Positions 1 to 9,000 of a DNA stretch of 64,000 nucleotides are shown piece after piece. Source of the stretch: Gaetbulibacter saemankumensis DSM 17032. Its GTDB lineage: Bacteria; Bacteroidota; Bacteroidia; Flavobacteriales; Flavobacteriaceae. Position 1 is the first letter of the stretch. Each line of letters begins with the position of its first letter. Location: positions 1,227,492 to 1,291,491 of the forward strand of contig NZ_KE384430.1 of NCBI RefSeq assembly GCF_000425645.1, written 5' to 3'. Below the pieces are notes generated by a model, which ran no database searches, was not told where the DNA came from, and saw only the letters and a program-made list of their open reading frames with translations. A program made the position numbers and the translations under genes.

Positions 1-1
1 A

Positions 2-751
2 CAAACAGGAGATAACACAGCTCAGGTTTCTATAGAAACAGGTTATGAAAGTGGAGGTTACTACAAGATACCATTAGCATTTAAAGACGCTGTTGGTAAT
101 GTAACTAGCGATACGATTTCTGTTAACGTTGTAGAGAAAAACCGTGCACCTATCTTTAATACAGATTTTGAGGTCATTACTTTAAATCTGGCCGATAAGA
201 ATAGTGCTATAACAATCGATCCTAATGAAATGTTTTCAGATCCGGATGGTGATGAGTTTCAGTTTTTGGCAGGGAATTATAACCCTGAGGTTGTAGATAT
301 GGCATTTGGAAATCAATTTGTAACCTTAAGCCCAATTAGAGTAGGAACCGGGCAATTAGTTTTTGCAGCAGACGATGGTAAAGAAGACGGTTTTGTAATT
401 CACTTAGTATATATAAATGTCATAGATGATTCTGAGACCGCTTCAGGTGTACCTGATGGGATGTTTAATAATGGCGATTTGGACGCATCAGATTTACCGG
501 CAATATTTACACCAAATCCGGTGGTAAATGGAACAGCTAGACTTTATTATAAGTTAAATGAATCAGCAGATGTAAGTATTCAAATGTTTAATTCTAATGG
601 TCAGTTACAATATGCTACAAGCAAGTCGAATATGTCGGCAGGGGAGCATGTTGAGGTGCTGTCCTTGAATAAACTGGCACCAGGATTTTACATCTGTGTG
701 CTAAACGCAGAAGATAAAGCGTACAAAAGTTTTAAAATAATTGTGAAATAA
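2..751 (+). CDS. Secreted T9SS cargo protein, C-terminal part (partial)
   Basis: The reading frame is open from the first bases of the window, so the 5' end lies outside; about 249 residues are visible. They contain Ig/cadherin-like beta-sandwich sequence (for example the stretch ending in SVNVVEKNRAPIF, then a second module with DPDGDEF). The last ~75 residues form a type A T9SS sorting domain: a PNPVVNGTARLYYKL start, a DVSIQMFNSNGQ strand and an APGFYICVL strand, ending in KSFKIIVK. Such a domain means export across the outer membrane by the type IX system and surface attachment or release. The catalytic part, if any, is upstream and unseen, so no function is assigned. It is not obviously part of the PUL because it lies on the other side of two terminator hairpins. 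Confidence 0.85.
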   Translation, partial: QTGDNTAQVSIETGYESGGYYKIPLAFKDAVGNVTSDTISVNVVEKNRAPIFNTDFEVITLNLADKNSAITIDPNEMFSDPDGDEFQFLAGNYNPEVVDMAFGNQFVTLSPIRVGTGQLVFAADDGKEDGFVIHLVYINVIDDSETASGVPDGMFNNGDLDASDLPAIFTPNPVVNGTARLYYKLNESADVSIQMFNSNGQLQYATSKSNMSAGEHVEVLSLNKLAPGFYICVLNAEDKAYKSFKIIVK

Positions 752-856
752 TAGTAAAAGAAATTAGCCGGAGCTGGATTTCCGCTCTGGCTGGTTTATA
801 GGTTAAGGGATTAATTACGAAAAATGATTAACACCACATCTTTTAACTGAGTTTAT

Positions 857-1228
857 ATGTATTGGGATAATTTAAAAATAGTAAGGAATATGGTTAATCA
901 GGATATGGTTTCATCAGATGGGTTACATGCTGAGGAGTATGAAATTATTAGTGCAGATGCGAAACATTGCGTCGGTCACGATCGAGTTAATGGTACCTTA
1001 GCCATAACCAATAAACGTATTGTGTTTTCTGCAAAATCCAGAGAAGATATTGTTTTAGGTTTAGATGAAATTGAGCTTGTAAAATCAAACAAGCACATTT
1101 TTGCAGTGAAAGATAAGCTTACTATTGCAGGTAAAAGGGGTGAAAATGTGTTCCGTTTAAATTATTCGGAAGATTGGTTGTCTTTAATAGAGCAATTGTT
1201 AAAAGACAATGCCCAAAAAGCAGAATAA
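857..1228 (+). CDS. Small PH/GRAM-like domain protein, function unknown
   Basis: The protein is 123 residues with no signal peptide or membrane segment, so it is probably cytoplasmic. Residues ~45-118 have the pattern of a bacterial PH/GRAM-type beta-barrel with a C-terminal helix: GTLAITNKRIVFSAK, then alternating hydrophobic strands (ELVKSNKHIFAVKDKLTIAG) and the helix SEDWLSLIEQLLKD. The TLAITNKRIVF motif is characteristic of GRAM-like folds. No enzymatic motif is visible. It stands alone between the T9SS protein and a terminator. The fold assignment rests on pattern reading only. Confidence 0.6.
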   Translation: MYWDNLKIVRNMVNQDMVSSDGLHAEEYEIISADAKHCVGHDRVNGTLAITNKRIVFSAKSREDIVLGLDEIELVKSNKHIFAVKDKLTIAGKRGENVFRLNYSEDWLSLIEQLLKDNAQKAE

Positions 1229-1314
1229 TAAGCTGATAAATTTTACCAGTTAATTATTCCCTTGAATTTCAATTTTCGGTAATAATAATTATTACATATT
1301 AGTCAATTAATTAG

Positions 1315-1347
1315 AAGGCCTTGTGAACAATTGTTTGCAAGGCTTTT
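1315..1347 (+). terminator. Rho-independent terminator after the PH/GRAM-like gene
   Basis: GCCTTG (1318-1323) pairs with CAAGGC (1338-1343). The loop contains the further palindrome AACAATTGTT, and the stem is followed by TTTT. It lies 87 bases after the stop codon at 1228. Confidence 0.7.
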
Positions 1348-1379
1348 GCTTTTGTATTAAGAGGAAAAAAAGATTATAA

Positions 1380-1414
1380 AAAAGCACCATAAACGAGGTG
1401 TTTATGATGCTTTT
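1380..1414 (-). terminator. Long hairpin terminator at the end of the leftward PUL operon
   Basis: A 15-base arm (AAAAGCACCATAAAC, 1380-1394) and its partner (GTTTATGATGCTTTT, 1400-1414) pair with one mismatch around the loop GAGGT. A/T runs flank both sides, so it can work in either direction. On the minus strand it lies ~90 bases beyond the sulfatase stop at 1505. Confidence 0.7.
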
Positions 1415-1416
1415 AA

Positions 1417-1438
1417 TTGGAGTCCGAAGAATTAACTT
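1417..1438 (+). repeat. ssrA 3' end-like: Degenerate copy of the ssrA 3' end (possible old attachment site)
   Basis: TTGGAGTCCGAAGAATTAAC resembles the plus-strand reading of the tmRNA 3' end at 31816-31837 (TGGAGTCGGAGAGAATCGAA). By eye about 18 of 22 aligned columns match, with two gaps. Both copies have the same orientation and both follow directly on a terminator hairpin. The two copies bracket the PUL. No integrase gene is present, and a chance match cannot be excluded. Confidence 0.3.
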
Positions 1439-1504
1439 TAATGTAAAACCTATAATTAGGCGTTAATGGCTGTATGGGAAAAATTTTATTTATATATTAA
1501 TATA

Positions 1505-3088
1505 TCATTCTTTTGCTTCGAAATCGGATTTGTTGATCCACCCGGCTTTGACGTTTTCTCCTTTCATATAGCGTTCATAGAAGTGTTTATTTCTATCAGG
1601 AGGATAATTGTCAAATATGGAGTCATTTCCAATAATCCTTGGATCTTTTTGGGTTTTTAAATCTGATTCTAAGATGCTCTTTAAGTTTTCTTTTATTGGT
1701 TGAAATTCTTTGTTTTCAGCTAGATTATCTAAACAATTTTCATCCGTACGGAGGTTGTACAACTCTTCTTTAGGGTGTTTTCCAAAATTTAAATTCCAAT
1801 ATTTTGTTTCTAAATTGTTTCGTCTAAGTTCAAGTATTTCTGTTTTTGTTGGGCTTCCGTCCGTGTTTGTATATCCTGTTTCAGGATTTCCTGCTGGCCA
1901 TCGCTCAGGTTTATAATTCAATAAGTATAGAAATCCGTTCTTTACAATACCTCTAATAGGGTAGCCAACGTCGTTAGGTCTTCCAACATCATGTCGTTCT
2001 TGTCCGAGTAAAACATAGTCTTTGTCGTCTTCTATTAAATCTTCTTCATTTGAATCGAAAAATGGTTTTAAACTTTTTCCCTGAATGGGTTGCATGCCTA
2101 AATCGTTAGTGTCATATCCCGTTAAATCTAAGAATGTGGCTGCAAAATCTATAAAACTTACATAATCGTTTATTTTTCTTCCCGGGTTTTTTATACCCTT
2201 TTTCCACATTACAGCCAGAGGTAAATGATTGGAATGTTCGTAGCTAAGGCCTTTTACTCTGGGGAAGGGCATGCCGTTATCAGAAGTAACAATTATAAGC
2301 GTATTCTCTAATTCGTTTCTCTCTTGTAGAATTTTAAGCATTTCCTCTAATTGTTTGTCAAAGTATTCTAATTCAAAAGCATAATCTAAAACGTCATTTT
2401 TAACAATATCGCTTTGAGGCCAATAAGGGAAAACAGAATCTAGTTCAGATAATTTTTTATTTCCTATACGTACTCCGGAGCCATATTCATATTTTCTGTG
2501 GGGTTCATGTCCTCCATACCAAAAGCAAAAGGGTTGATCTGATTTTTTTTTATCTAAGAAACTTTTAAAGTTTTGGGCGTAATCGACATGAGATATCCCC
2601 TTAGTTGGAGGCTCCGTTTTCATTTTATTATAGGCCTTTACAATGAGTTCTCTTTTACTTCCATCTTCATTTAAAGATGTGCCGGGTGCCCAACCCTTAC
2701 CTGTATAGCCTACGTGATAACCTTTTTCAGATAAGGCTTCAGGATATGTTTTAAATTTCGTTGGGAAATAAGCTAGGTGATTAGCGGCTTCTTCAAGTTG
2801 CCACGTGTTTCTACCCGTTAAAATGATGGATCTGGAAGGACCACATTTTGCATTTGGTGTATAGGCATTATTAAATAATAAACCTTGATCTGCTATTCTA
2901 TCGAAAGCAGGTGTTTTTATCCAATCTGTTCCATAGGCGCTCATATGCTTCCAAGTAGCGTCATCGGCAATGCAAAATAGAATATTTGGCTTTTTTTTTG
3001 AAATGGTATCTTTTGACTGGCAATTAAATATAATACTGCTAGCCAAGAATGAATAAATAAGGGGTAAGTAATATTTTGTTTTTTTCAT
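1505..3088 (-). CDS. Sulfatase, family S1 (formylglycine-dependent)
   Basis: A 527-residue type I sulfatase. The metal-binding start of the alkaline-phosphatase fold is at residues ~34-43 (PNILFCIADD). The activation motif C82-G-P-S-R86 carries the cysteine that is matured to formylglycine, followed by SIILTGR. A second metal site, TSDNGMP, is further on. The N-terminus has a hydrophobic segment ending in FNC23, a probable lipoprotein signal, which suggests periplasmic or membrane-anchored action. It is the last gene of the leftward operon from 8882, 32 bases after the beta-helix gene. It should remove sulfate esters from the PUL substrate or its oligosaccharides; the S1 subfamily and target position cannot be read from the sequence. 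Maturation needs an anSME enzyme encoded elsewhere. Confidence 0.92.
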   Translation of the reverse strand: MKKTKYYLPLIYSFLASSIIFNCQSKDTISKKKPNILFCIADDATWKHMSAYGTDWIKTPAFDRIADQGLLFNNAYTPNAKCGPSRSIILTGRNTWQLEEAANHLAYFPTKFKTYPEALSEKGYHVGYTGKGWAPGTSLNEDGSKRELIVKAYNKMKTEPPTKGISHVDYAQNFKSFLDKKKSDQPFCFWYGGHEPHRKYEYGSGVRIGNKKLSELDSVFPYWPQSDIVKNDVLDYAFELEYFDKQLEEMLKILQERNELENTLIIVTSDNGMPFPRVKGLSYEHSNHLPLAVMWKKGIKNPGRKINDYVSFIDFAATFLDLTGYDTNDLGMQPIQGKSLKPFFDSNEEDLIEDDKDYVLLGQERHDVGRPNDVGYPIRGIVKNGFLYLLNYKPERWPAGNPETGYTNTDGSPTKTEILELRRNNLETKYWNLNFGKHPKEELYNLRTDENCLDNLAENKEFQPIKENLKSILESDLKTQKDPRIIGNDSIFDNYPPDRNKHFYERYMKGENVKAGWINKSDFEAKE

Positions 3089-3120
3089 AAATTAAAAATT
3101 ATTTAATTCTTACCATTAGT

Positions 3121-4881
3121 TTAGTTGTCGAAAACTAAGTTCGTATTGTTGTTTTTTAAAAGAATTTCATTTTCATCAGAAAGATCCTTTACATTTTTTA
3201 TGAATTGATTTCCTTTTATGAATGTATCAACGGAACACTCAATTGATAAGGCTCTTTTATTATACAAGAATGTATTATTGGTGATTGAAATATTTTCTAA
3301 TCCTTGCCATTCAGCAGTGGCTACACCACACCATTTCCCTTTAGCCTCTGGATTTTTTAATTTAGTAACTCTTAAGCGTATAGCGGCTGCATTATAATCT
3401 TTAAAATAGGTGTCGTCATAGCCGCAATTATCAAAGATATTTCTATCGATTTTTATATTATGGGATACAAACCCTTCTCCCCAATCCACACCATTATTCA
3501 TGGAAATAGCACACTGGCTAAGATTTTTAAATATATTACGTTCGATTATCCCATAAGAACTTTGCAGTAATATACCATAACGTCTGGCATTTCTAAAGGT
3601 ATTATTTCTAACAACAAAAGATTCGTTAGATTGCGTATCTACATAGGCGATATCATGCCTTTTAGTATCGCCTACATATAAAGTCTCTTCTAAAGGTTTA
3701 TTTAAAGTGACTAACACCTTATTATTTTCAAGCGGTTTCCTGTTAATAATTTCAAATGTACCCAGATACTTTCCTTCTCTAGGGTTATAAATCCTAATAA
3801 TATCACCTTTTATTAAATTGTATTTCACAATTAATTCGGTCGGTGAATTTTGTTTTAAAATTTGTCTTTTGGTAGATTTTAAATTAATGGCGTCATCACT
3901 ATACCCCTCAAAAAGCGAGTTTTCTATCCAAGGCCCAAAAGCACCTCCATTTGCATGTACGCAATCTGCATTTGCACTATGTATTCTACCTTCTTTAAGT
4001 TTTACAGCGCACCCAATGATGTTCCATTCTTCCATATTGAAAGCTGCATAGCTGCCTGCCGGACTGGCATAGCTAGTAATATTTAAATACGTTATGTTCT
4101 TGCTACTGTTTGATCTAAAAAGGGATCTTCCATTGGTTCTTGCCAAATGCACATATAAATCACCAATTTCCATAAACTTTAGAAGGTTGATAGAATTTAT
4201 TTTAACACGAAAAACTCCTGGAGATAATACCTCAAAATCTTTTGTTGCATAAAGGTTGGGTGCACCGTCTTTTAATTTTCCTGGGATTTCAGGGTCCATG
4301 AGCATTCCCCATACTCTGGATGCTTTTTGAAACATCTCATTATTTAGTTGGGGAAATCCTTCATCAATTTTTATATCGAAGGTTCTGTTTTTTAAATCAA
4401 TTTCAACAATTTTTCCTTGAGTAAAGGGTAGTGGATCATAATCAATAAACAAATCCTTTATGATGATGTTTTTACTTCTAAAAACGGAAAAAAATCCTTT
4501 CAGAGGATCATGAACGACTATTTCGGCATTATTTCCATCAATTAAAATATTATTTGCATTGTTAAGTTCAATTAAATGTGAGTCATTTTCATTTGGGAAC
4601 AGGTCATAAGTTCCTGGTGCAAATAGTAATTTAACTCCGCTTCCATTTTTGGATACTTTTTTACAAAAATTTAAGGCTTTTGCTATTGCAATAGCGTCAT
4701 CTTTACCGTCATTTGGGATAGCCCCAAAGTTTGATAACTCTACGGTCATTACTGTGGGTATGTCAATGAGAGGTAGATTTCTGTTTGTTCTGAAATAGTC
4801 AGGCAAGGTAAATTGTTCCTGGGAGTAAATAAAGAAGCCTATATGTAGGAATGCCATTAATATTAAATAATGCTTTTTCAT
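3121..4881 (-). CDS. Secreted parallel beta-helix protein, divergent GH110-like glycosidase candidate
   Basis: A 586-residue protein with a signal peptide (cleavage near FIYSQ). Residues ~48-62 (NFGAIPNDGKDDA) open a right-handed beta-helix, followed by a series of NN/NxF turns (NITYLNIT, ENSLFEGY, VRNNTFRN). It keeps the GH110 hallmark IDYDPLPFTQGKI (~147). Aspartates D306 (NADCVH) and D329-D330 (GYSDDAIN) have the same 23-residue spacing as in the two clear GH110 proteins of this window (D299/D322-D323 and D334/D357-D358). The rest differs: the CNCKG and NMLDD-N-HG signatures are replaced. I infer a related glycoside hydrolase with a shifted specificity. Its start overlaps the stop of the upstream paralogue by 4 bases, so the two are translationally coupled. 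Confidence 0.8.
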   Translation of the reverse strand: MKKHYLILMAFLHIGFFIYSQEQFTLPDYFRTNRNLPLIDIPTVMTVELSNFGAIPNDGKDDAIAIAKALNFCKKVSKNGSGVKLLFAPGTYDLFPNENDSHLIELNNANNILIDGNNAEIVVHDPLKGFFSVFRSKNIIIKDLFIDYDPLPFTQGKIVEIDLKNRTFDIKIDEGFPQLNNEMFQKASRVWGMLMDPEIPGKLKDGAPNLYATKDFEVLSPGVFRVKINSINLLKFMEIGDLYVHLARTNGRSLFRSNSSKNITYLNITSYASPAGSYAAFNMEEWNIIGCAVKLKEGRIHSANADCVHANGGAFGPWIENSLFEGYSDDAINLKSTKRQILKQNSPTELIVKYNLIKGDIIRIYNPREGKYLGTFEIINRKPLENNKVLVTLNKPLEETLYVGDTKRHDIAYVDTQSNESFVVRNNTFRNARRYGILLQSSYGIIERNIFKNLSQCAISMNNGVDWGEGFVSHNIKIDRNIFDNCGYDDTYFKDYNAAAIRLRVTKLKNPEAKGKWCGVATAEWQGLENISITNNTFLYNKRALSIECSVDTFIKGNQFIKNVKDLSDENEILLKNNNTNLVFDN

Positions 4882-7553
4882 TTTTTATAGATTTTTGTAA
4901 TTTTTTTATTGTTCAATTGTATTAAATATATGCCGGGACTTAATGTTGATAAATTAAGTTCTGTTAGATATACATGATCCTTTGATATCAAAGTTTTTCC
5001 AAGAAGATTGAAAACTTTTATTGAAGTTACAGGTTTGCTGAAAGTTATATTATTTATAACAAAAGTTGGATAAATAATAAGCTCTGAATTTGTTTTATTT
5101 ATGATGTTGTTGGACAGAGGTATGCGTCTATCATTGAAAACTTTTTCTACTTCATCACTACATAATTTGTAATCGAAGTATCTAATATCGCTTGCTAAAC
5201 CCTTATATCTAGGGAAGAAATCAACTATGTTGCTTCCGGTGTTAATATTTGCATCTACACCTGAATAAGTTTCTATGGAAGGAACTCCATTTTTATAAAG
5301 TTGGATACTAAAGATTGAATTATTTTCTGGAACTGAAATTACAACATGATTCCATTGACCTATATCCATTGGCATATCTTCCATCCTAACAATATTTTGA
5401 TTGTTATCGGTTACTCTTATAACACCATTTGATTGCATTTGAATAGAAAAAACTTCTCCTTCCGCGGGACCACCGCTGAAGAGTAAGGTTTGAAATATTA
5501 ATTGTTCTGGTTTAATCCAAAAGGAATATGTTCTGGGAGCACCCTTAACTGGTCCGGGAAAAGGAGAACCATCACTGATATTCTTGAGGCGTAATTTACC
5601 GTTATTCTCCGTATTAATTTTAAAGGCATATTCTATTTCATCATCAATAAATCCCTGAGTGATTTCTCCTCCCTCATTAATAATGTCCATACCTACACTT
5701 GTATCAGAACCCGAATTTGTTAAATCTGGCACTGAAGGCGCTTCGTTCAGCAAAAAATGGATGTTAGCCTCTGGTAAGGGGTATGTATAATCTTCAATAT
5801 TGACATTGCTACAATTTAAAATTGTTTGTGGAACGGGATTTTCATTATTCTCCAAAGTAATATCCTCGTCTCTATGACAAATAAAGTTGTTAATAACAGA
5901 TAAACCATTTATATTTTTAAGATAGAGACCTCTTTTATTGTATGTTATAGTATTATTAGATATGGTAATATTGCTGTGTGCTTGCCAATCTGTAGTTTCT
6001 GTACCACACCAAGTATCACTTATACTGCAGGGAGTGCCCAATTTAGCAAAATCTACAGCTATAGCAGCAGAGTTATTACTCGAAATAAAATCTGTATCAT
6101 AGCCACAATTTTCAAATCTGTTGTTTTTAATTTGGATATTGTCTGCCCTAAAGCCTTCCCCCCAATCAACACCATTTTCTATTCTAATACCGGAACCACT
6201 TAAATTTTGAAATAGATTATTTTCAATTAGCGCATATTTACTTTGAATTAAAATACCGTATCGTCTTGAGTTTCTTACAATGTTATTTCTAAAAATAAAG
6301 GATTCATTCGATTTGGTTTCGATATAAGCCTTATCTGTTAACTGATGGTCGCTAGCATCTATATTAGTAATGTTAATTGGTGATGACAAGGTGATTTTGA
6401 ATAGATTGCCCCCTAAGTTTTGAACATTAGTTACGGTTGCACTACCTAAAAAAACACCATCCCTAGGATTATAAAACTCGAGATTATCGTTTACTTCCGT
6501 GAGAAATTGAACGGTAATTTGAGTAGGTGAATGCACTTCTTTAATTTGCCTTTTATGATATTTAAGGTTCATACAATCATCTGAAAAACCTTCAAAAAGG
6601 CTATTTTCAACCCAAGGACCTATTTTACCTCCACTTACATGTATGGCATCCGCATTGCTTGAATTTACTCTGCCTTCTTTAAGCTTAATGTTACAATTTA
6701 TTACACTCCACTCTTGACTGTTTCTTGCATTAAAACTTCCTGCAGGACTTGCATAACCTGTAACATTTAAATAGGTGAGATTTTTACCTCCGTCATTTAG
6801 AATAATCGTTGAGCCGTTATACCTGGCAATGTGTACAAAATAATCACCAACCTCTACTTTACTTAAAGTACTACTGCTCTGATTGGCATATTTGTATGTT
6901 CTGGTGCCTACCAATTCAAAATATCTGTTATGCGGAATTAAATTACGGGTACCTTCTTTAATGCCTCCTTTGGAATTTTTAATCATGCCCCATCTTTGAG
7001 GAGCATTTGTAAAATGACTTTCTACCGGTAAAGGGAAATTATCATCAACCACAAATTCAAAAAAACCATTTGCAGCATCTACATTCGTGATTTTTCCTTG
7101 AGTAAAGGGAAGTGTTGAATAATCTACAGATAAATCTTTAATAATCGTGTTTGAGCAACGCAGTAACTTTAAGAAGCCTACAACTGGATTGTGTACTACA
7201 AACTGTGCACCTTGTCCGTCCCATAAAACGCCATTTGCATTTGTCATACTTAACGAGTGGCTCCCGTTAGTTGGCATTAAATCATATGTGCCATTTTCAA
7301 AAATTAACCTAACAGGGGCTGCTTCTGTTGCCAAGTTCACAGCAGCCTGTATGGCCGCTGTAATTCCTTGAGTATCATCATTACCATCATTTACGACCGC
7401 TCCATAATTTGATACCATTATGGATTGTGTGGTTTTCAAATCAACTAGAGGAGCCTCTCTAGGCGTTCTAAAGAAAGATGGAGCAGGTTGAAACTGAGAA
7501 TAACTATTCCAGTTTATTACCAAGAGTAGTATAAAACCTAAAAAAACCCTCAT
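4878..7553 (-). CDS. Beta-helix GH110-like enzyme fused to LamG and a T9SS sorting domain
   Basis: An 891-residue paralogue of the downstream gene. It has a signal peptide (to ~NSYSQ) and a beta-helix at residues ~45-600 that opens with NYGAVVNDGNDD. The aspartates D302 (SNADAIH) and D325-D326 (GFSDDCMN) sit where the GH110 catalytic residues are expected. Residues ~640-815 look like a LamG/concanavalin-like lectin domain (TYSFWIKPEQ, GQWNHVVISV, GLASDIRYFDYKL). The last ~70 residues are a T9SS sorting domain (IKVFNLLGKTLIS, LSPGIYLIQL). Unlike the other three beta-helix enzymes here, it should therefore be exposed on the cell surface, with LamG probably binding polysaccharide. It follows the 437-residue T9SS protein by 15 bases in the same operon. 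Confidence 0.82.
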   Translation of the reverse strand: MRVFLGFILLLVINWNSYSQFQPAPSFFRTPREAPLVDLKTTQSIMVSNYGAVVNDGNDDTQGITAAIQAAVNLATEAAPVRLIFENGTYDLMPTNGSHSLSMTNANGVLWDGQGAQFVVHNPVVGFLKLLRCSNTIIKDLSVDYSTLPFTQGKITNVDAANGFFEFVVDDNFPLPVESHFTNAPQRWGMIKNSKGGIKEGTRNLIPHNRYFELVGTRTYKYANQSSSTLSKVEVGDYFVHIARYNGSTIILNDGGKNLTYLNVTGYASPAGSFNARNSQEWSVINCNIKLKEGRVNSSNADAIHVSGGKIGPWVENSLFEGFSDDCMNLKYHKRQIKEVHSPTQITVQFLTEVNDNLEFYNPRDGVFLGSATVTNVQNLGGNLFKITLSSPINITNIDASDHQLTDKAYIETKSNESFIFRNNIVRNSRRYGILIQSKYALIENNLFQNLSGSGIRIENGVDWGEGFRADNIQIKNNRFENCGYDTDFISSNNSAAIAVDFAKLGTPCSISDTWCGTETTDWQAHSNITISNNTITYNKRGLYLKNINGLSVINNFICHRDEDITLENNENPVPQTILNCSNVNIEDYTYPLPEANIHFLLNEAPSVPDLTNSGSDTSVGMDIINEGGEITQGFIDDEIEYAFKINTENNGKLRLKNISDGSPFPGPVKGAPRTYSFWIKPEQLIFQTLLFSGGPAEGEVFSIQMQSNGVIRVTDNNQNIVRMEDMPMDIGQWNHVVISVPENNSIFSIQLYKNGVPSIETYSGVDANINTGSNIVDFFPRYKGLASDIRYFDYKLCSDEVEKVFNDRRIPLSNNIINKTNSELIIYPTFVINNITFSKPVTSIKVFNLLGKTLISKDHVYLTELNLSTLSPGIYLIQLNNKKITKIYKK

Positions 7554-7568
7554 ATAATAACTTGTATA

Positions 7569-8882
7569 TTATTGCTTTATAAACTTTTCTACTTTTAGGT
7601 TATCAAAAACAATAAAGTAAATTCCTTTGGATAGAGTGTTTATTTTGATTTGTGTTTGATTTTTGGATTCATTTTCGCGAATTATTTTACCATTGATATC
7701 AAAAATTTTTACATCTTCCTGAGGTTTGCTGAATGTAAGTTTTTCGGTTGTTACGGATGGATATGAAATTCTTTTATCCGCTTTCTGTTCAAAATCATTA
7801 GTAGATAAGGAACTTTCATAAACCAGATATCCACTAGAATTAAGTGCAACTGGTCCAGTACCGCCAACTATATTAATCTGTGACAACTGCGTTGAGGTAA
7901 GACCATTACTGTCTGTCCCAAATCTAATAATACCTTCTGTAAAATTTGTAATATTTAATGTTCCAGCGTTCCAATCTGCTGCCGATGTATCAGCAAATGC
8001 AAGTTCTACAACACTTCCATCTATATCTAAATTAAGAGTTCCATTTGCAGTGCCTCCACTGAATGAAATAAAGCCCATGTTGTTCTGATTATTGTCAACA
8101 TTGAATGTAAAAGTGTTAGAGCCGTTTATAGAGATATTACCCTGAAACACATTTGCTCCATTTACTTCAATGGAACCATTAATAGCATTAATCTGTATTT
8201 TTCTGCCACTTGGTAAGAATACATTGTTATCTGCTGAATTTACAATGACTGAGGCATTTTGTCCAACCCAAACAAAATCTCCTTCATAACCCGTATTATC
8301 AGAAGTGGCACCAAAAGTACTAATGGTATTGCCATTAAATCGGAGAGCGCTGGTACCAGCAAGAGATCCATTAAAACTGAAGTTATTATTAGAGCCATTT
8401 CTTGCCTCTAATGGTGTGTTTAGCGTTAAAAGAGAACCATCTGCAAAAATGATGGAATTGCCGCTTCCATTTGCATTTCTCATTAAAGTATTACTTATAC
8501 CGGCTGTAGTAGAATTATTGATAGTGACATTGCCTTTAAATACGATACTAATATCATTACCTGAAACGTTTTCTATACCATAAACGGCATTAGCATTTGG
8601 GTCTAAAGTTAATGTGCTTGCGCCCGCAACAGGAGCGTCTCCTCCTGAAGTATTAAAGGTTGTTTGTATCTTTTTAATTGTAACATCTAAATCAACTTGA
8701 GACTCTACTATTAAAGGTAAGCGAACTATACCTGTATTCGTAGTATTTGGGACTTCCCCGAGAGACCAATTTGCAGAGTTAGACCATAGAGCATCTCCTC
8801 CGTTATTGGTAAAGTCGTTATTTTGTGCAAAACCTAAAAGCACGCTTAGTGTTAATAAAAATGATAAGTAAAAATTTTTCAT
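7569..8882 (-). CDS. T9SS-exported beta-strand-rich surface protein
   Basis: A 437-residue protein with a signal peptide (LSVLLGFAQ) and an N-terminal GDALWSNSANWSLG motif typical of autotransporter-associated beta-strand proteins. About 300 residues of short Asn/Gly/Ser-rich beta-strands follow (SIEVNGANVFQGNISINGSN, FISFSGGTANGTLNLDIDG). A T9SS sorting domain of ~70 residues ends in SKGIYFIVFDNLKVEKFIK. No catalytic motif is visible. As first gene of the leftward operon it is probably the most strongly expressed, and I infer a role as a surface glycan-binding or scaffold protein. A TAAATTTG -7 box lies ~85 bases upstream, with the proposed HTCS operator behind it. Confidence 0.8.
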   Translation of the reverse strand: MKNFYLSFLLTLSVLLGFAQNNDFTNNGGDALWSNSANWSLGEVPNTTNTGIVRLPLIVESQVDLDVTIKKIQTTFNTSGGDAPVAGASTLTLDPNANAVYGIENVSGNDISIVFKGNVTINNSTTAGISNTLMRNANGSGNSIIFADGSLLTLNTPLEARNGSNNNFSFNGSLAGTSALRFNGNTISTFGATSDNTGYEGDFVWVGQNASVIVNSADNNVFLPSGRKIQINAINGSIEVNGANVFQGNISINGSNTFTFNVDNNQNNMGFISFSGGTANGTLNLDIDGSVVELAFADTSAADWNAGTLNITNFTEGIIRFGTDSNGLTSTQLSQINIVGGTGPVALNSSGYLVYESSLSTNDFEQKADKRISYPSVTTEKLTFSKPQEDVKIFDINGKIIRENESKNQTQIKINTLSKGIYFIVFDNLKVEKFIKQ

Positions 8883-8965
8883 AGTTTAAATGGTTTAGTT
8901 CGTAAATTAAAATGATTAAATAAGTGATGTGTTTTGGTTGAAATGATTGCATCACTAGTCTTTCT

Positions 8966-8973
8966 CAAATTTA
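8966..8973 (-). promoter_or_regulatory. -7 promoter box for the leftward PUL operon
   Basis: On the minus strand the sequence is TAAATTTG, a perfect match to the Bacteroidota -7 consensus TAnnTTTG. It gives a predicted start near 8962 and an ~80-base leader. There is no TTG at -33; the operator at 9001-9034 lies just upstream, as expected for an activator-dependent promoter. Confidence 0.55.
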
Positions 8974-9000
8974 CAGTTCATTTAATTCTTATATAGTTTA

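Noticed and set aside
1466-1660. 64-codon frame on the plus strand
   Set aside because: It lies mostly opposite the sulfatase gene, has no homology-like motifs, and the hydrophobic sequence is a by-product of the opposite strand.
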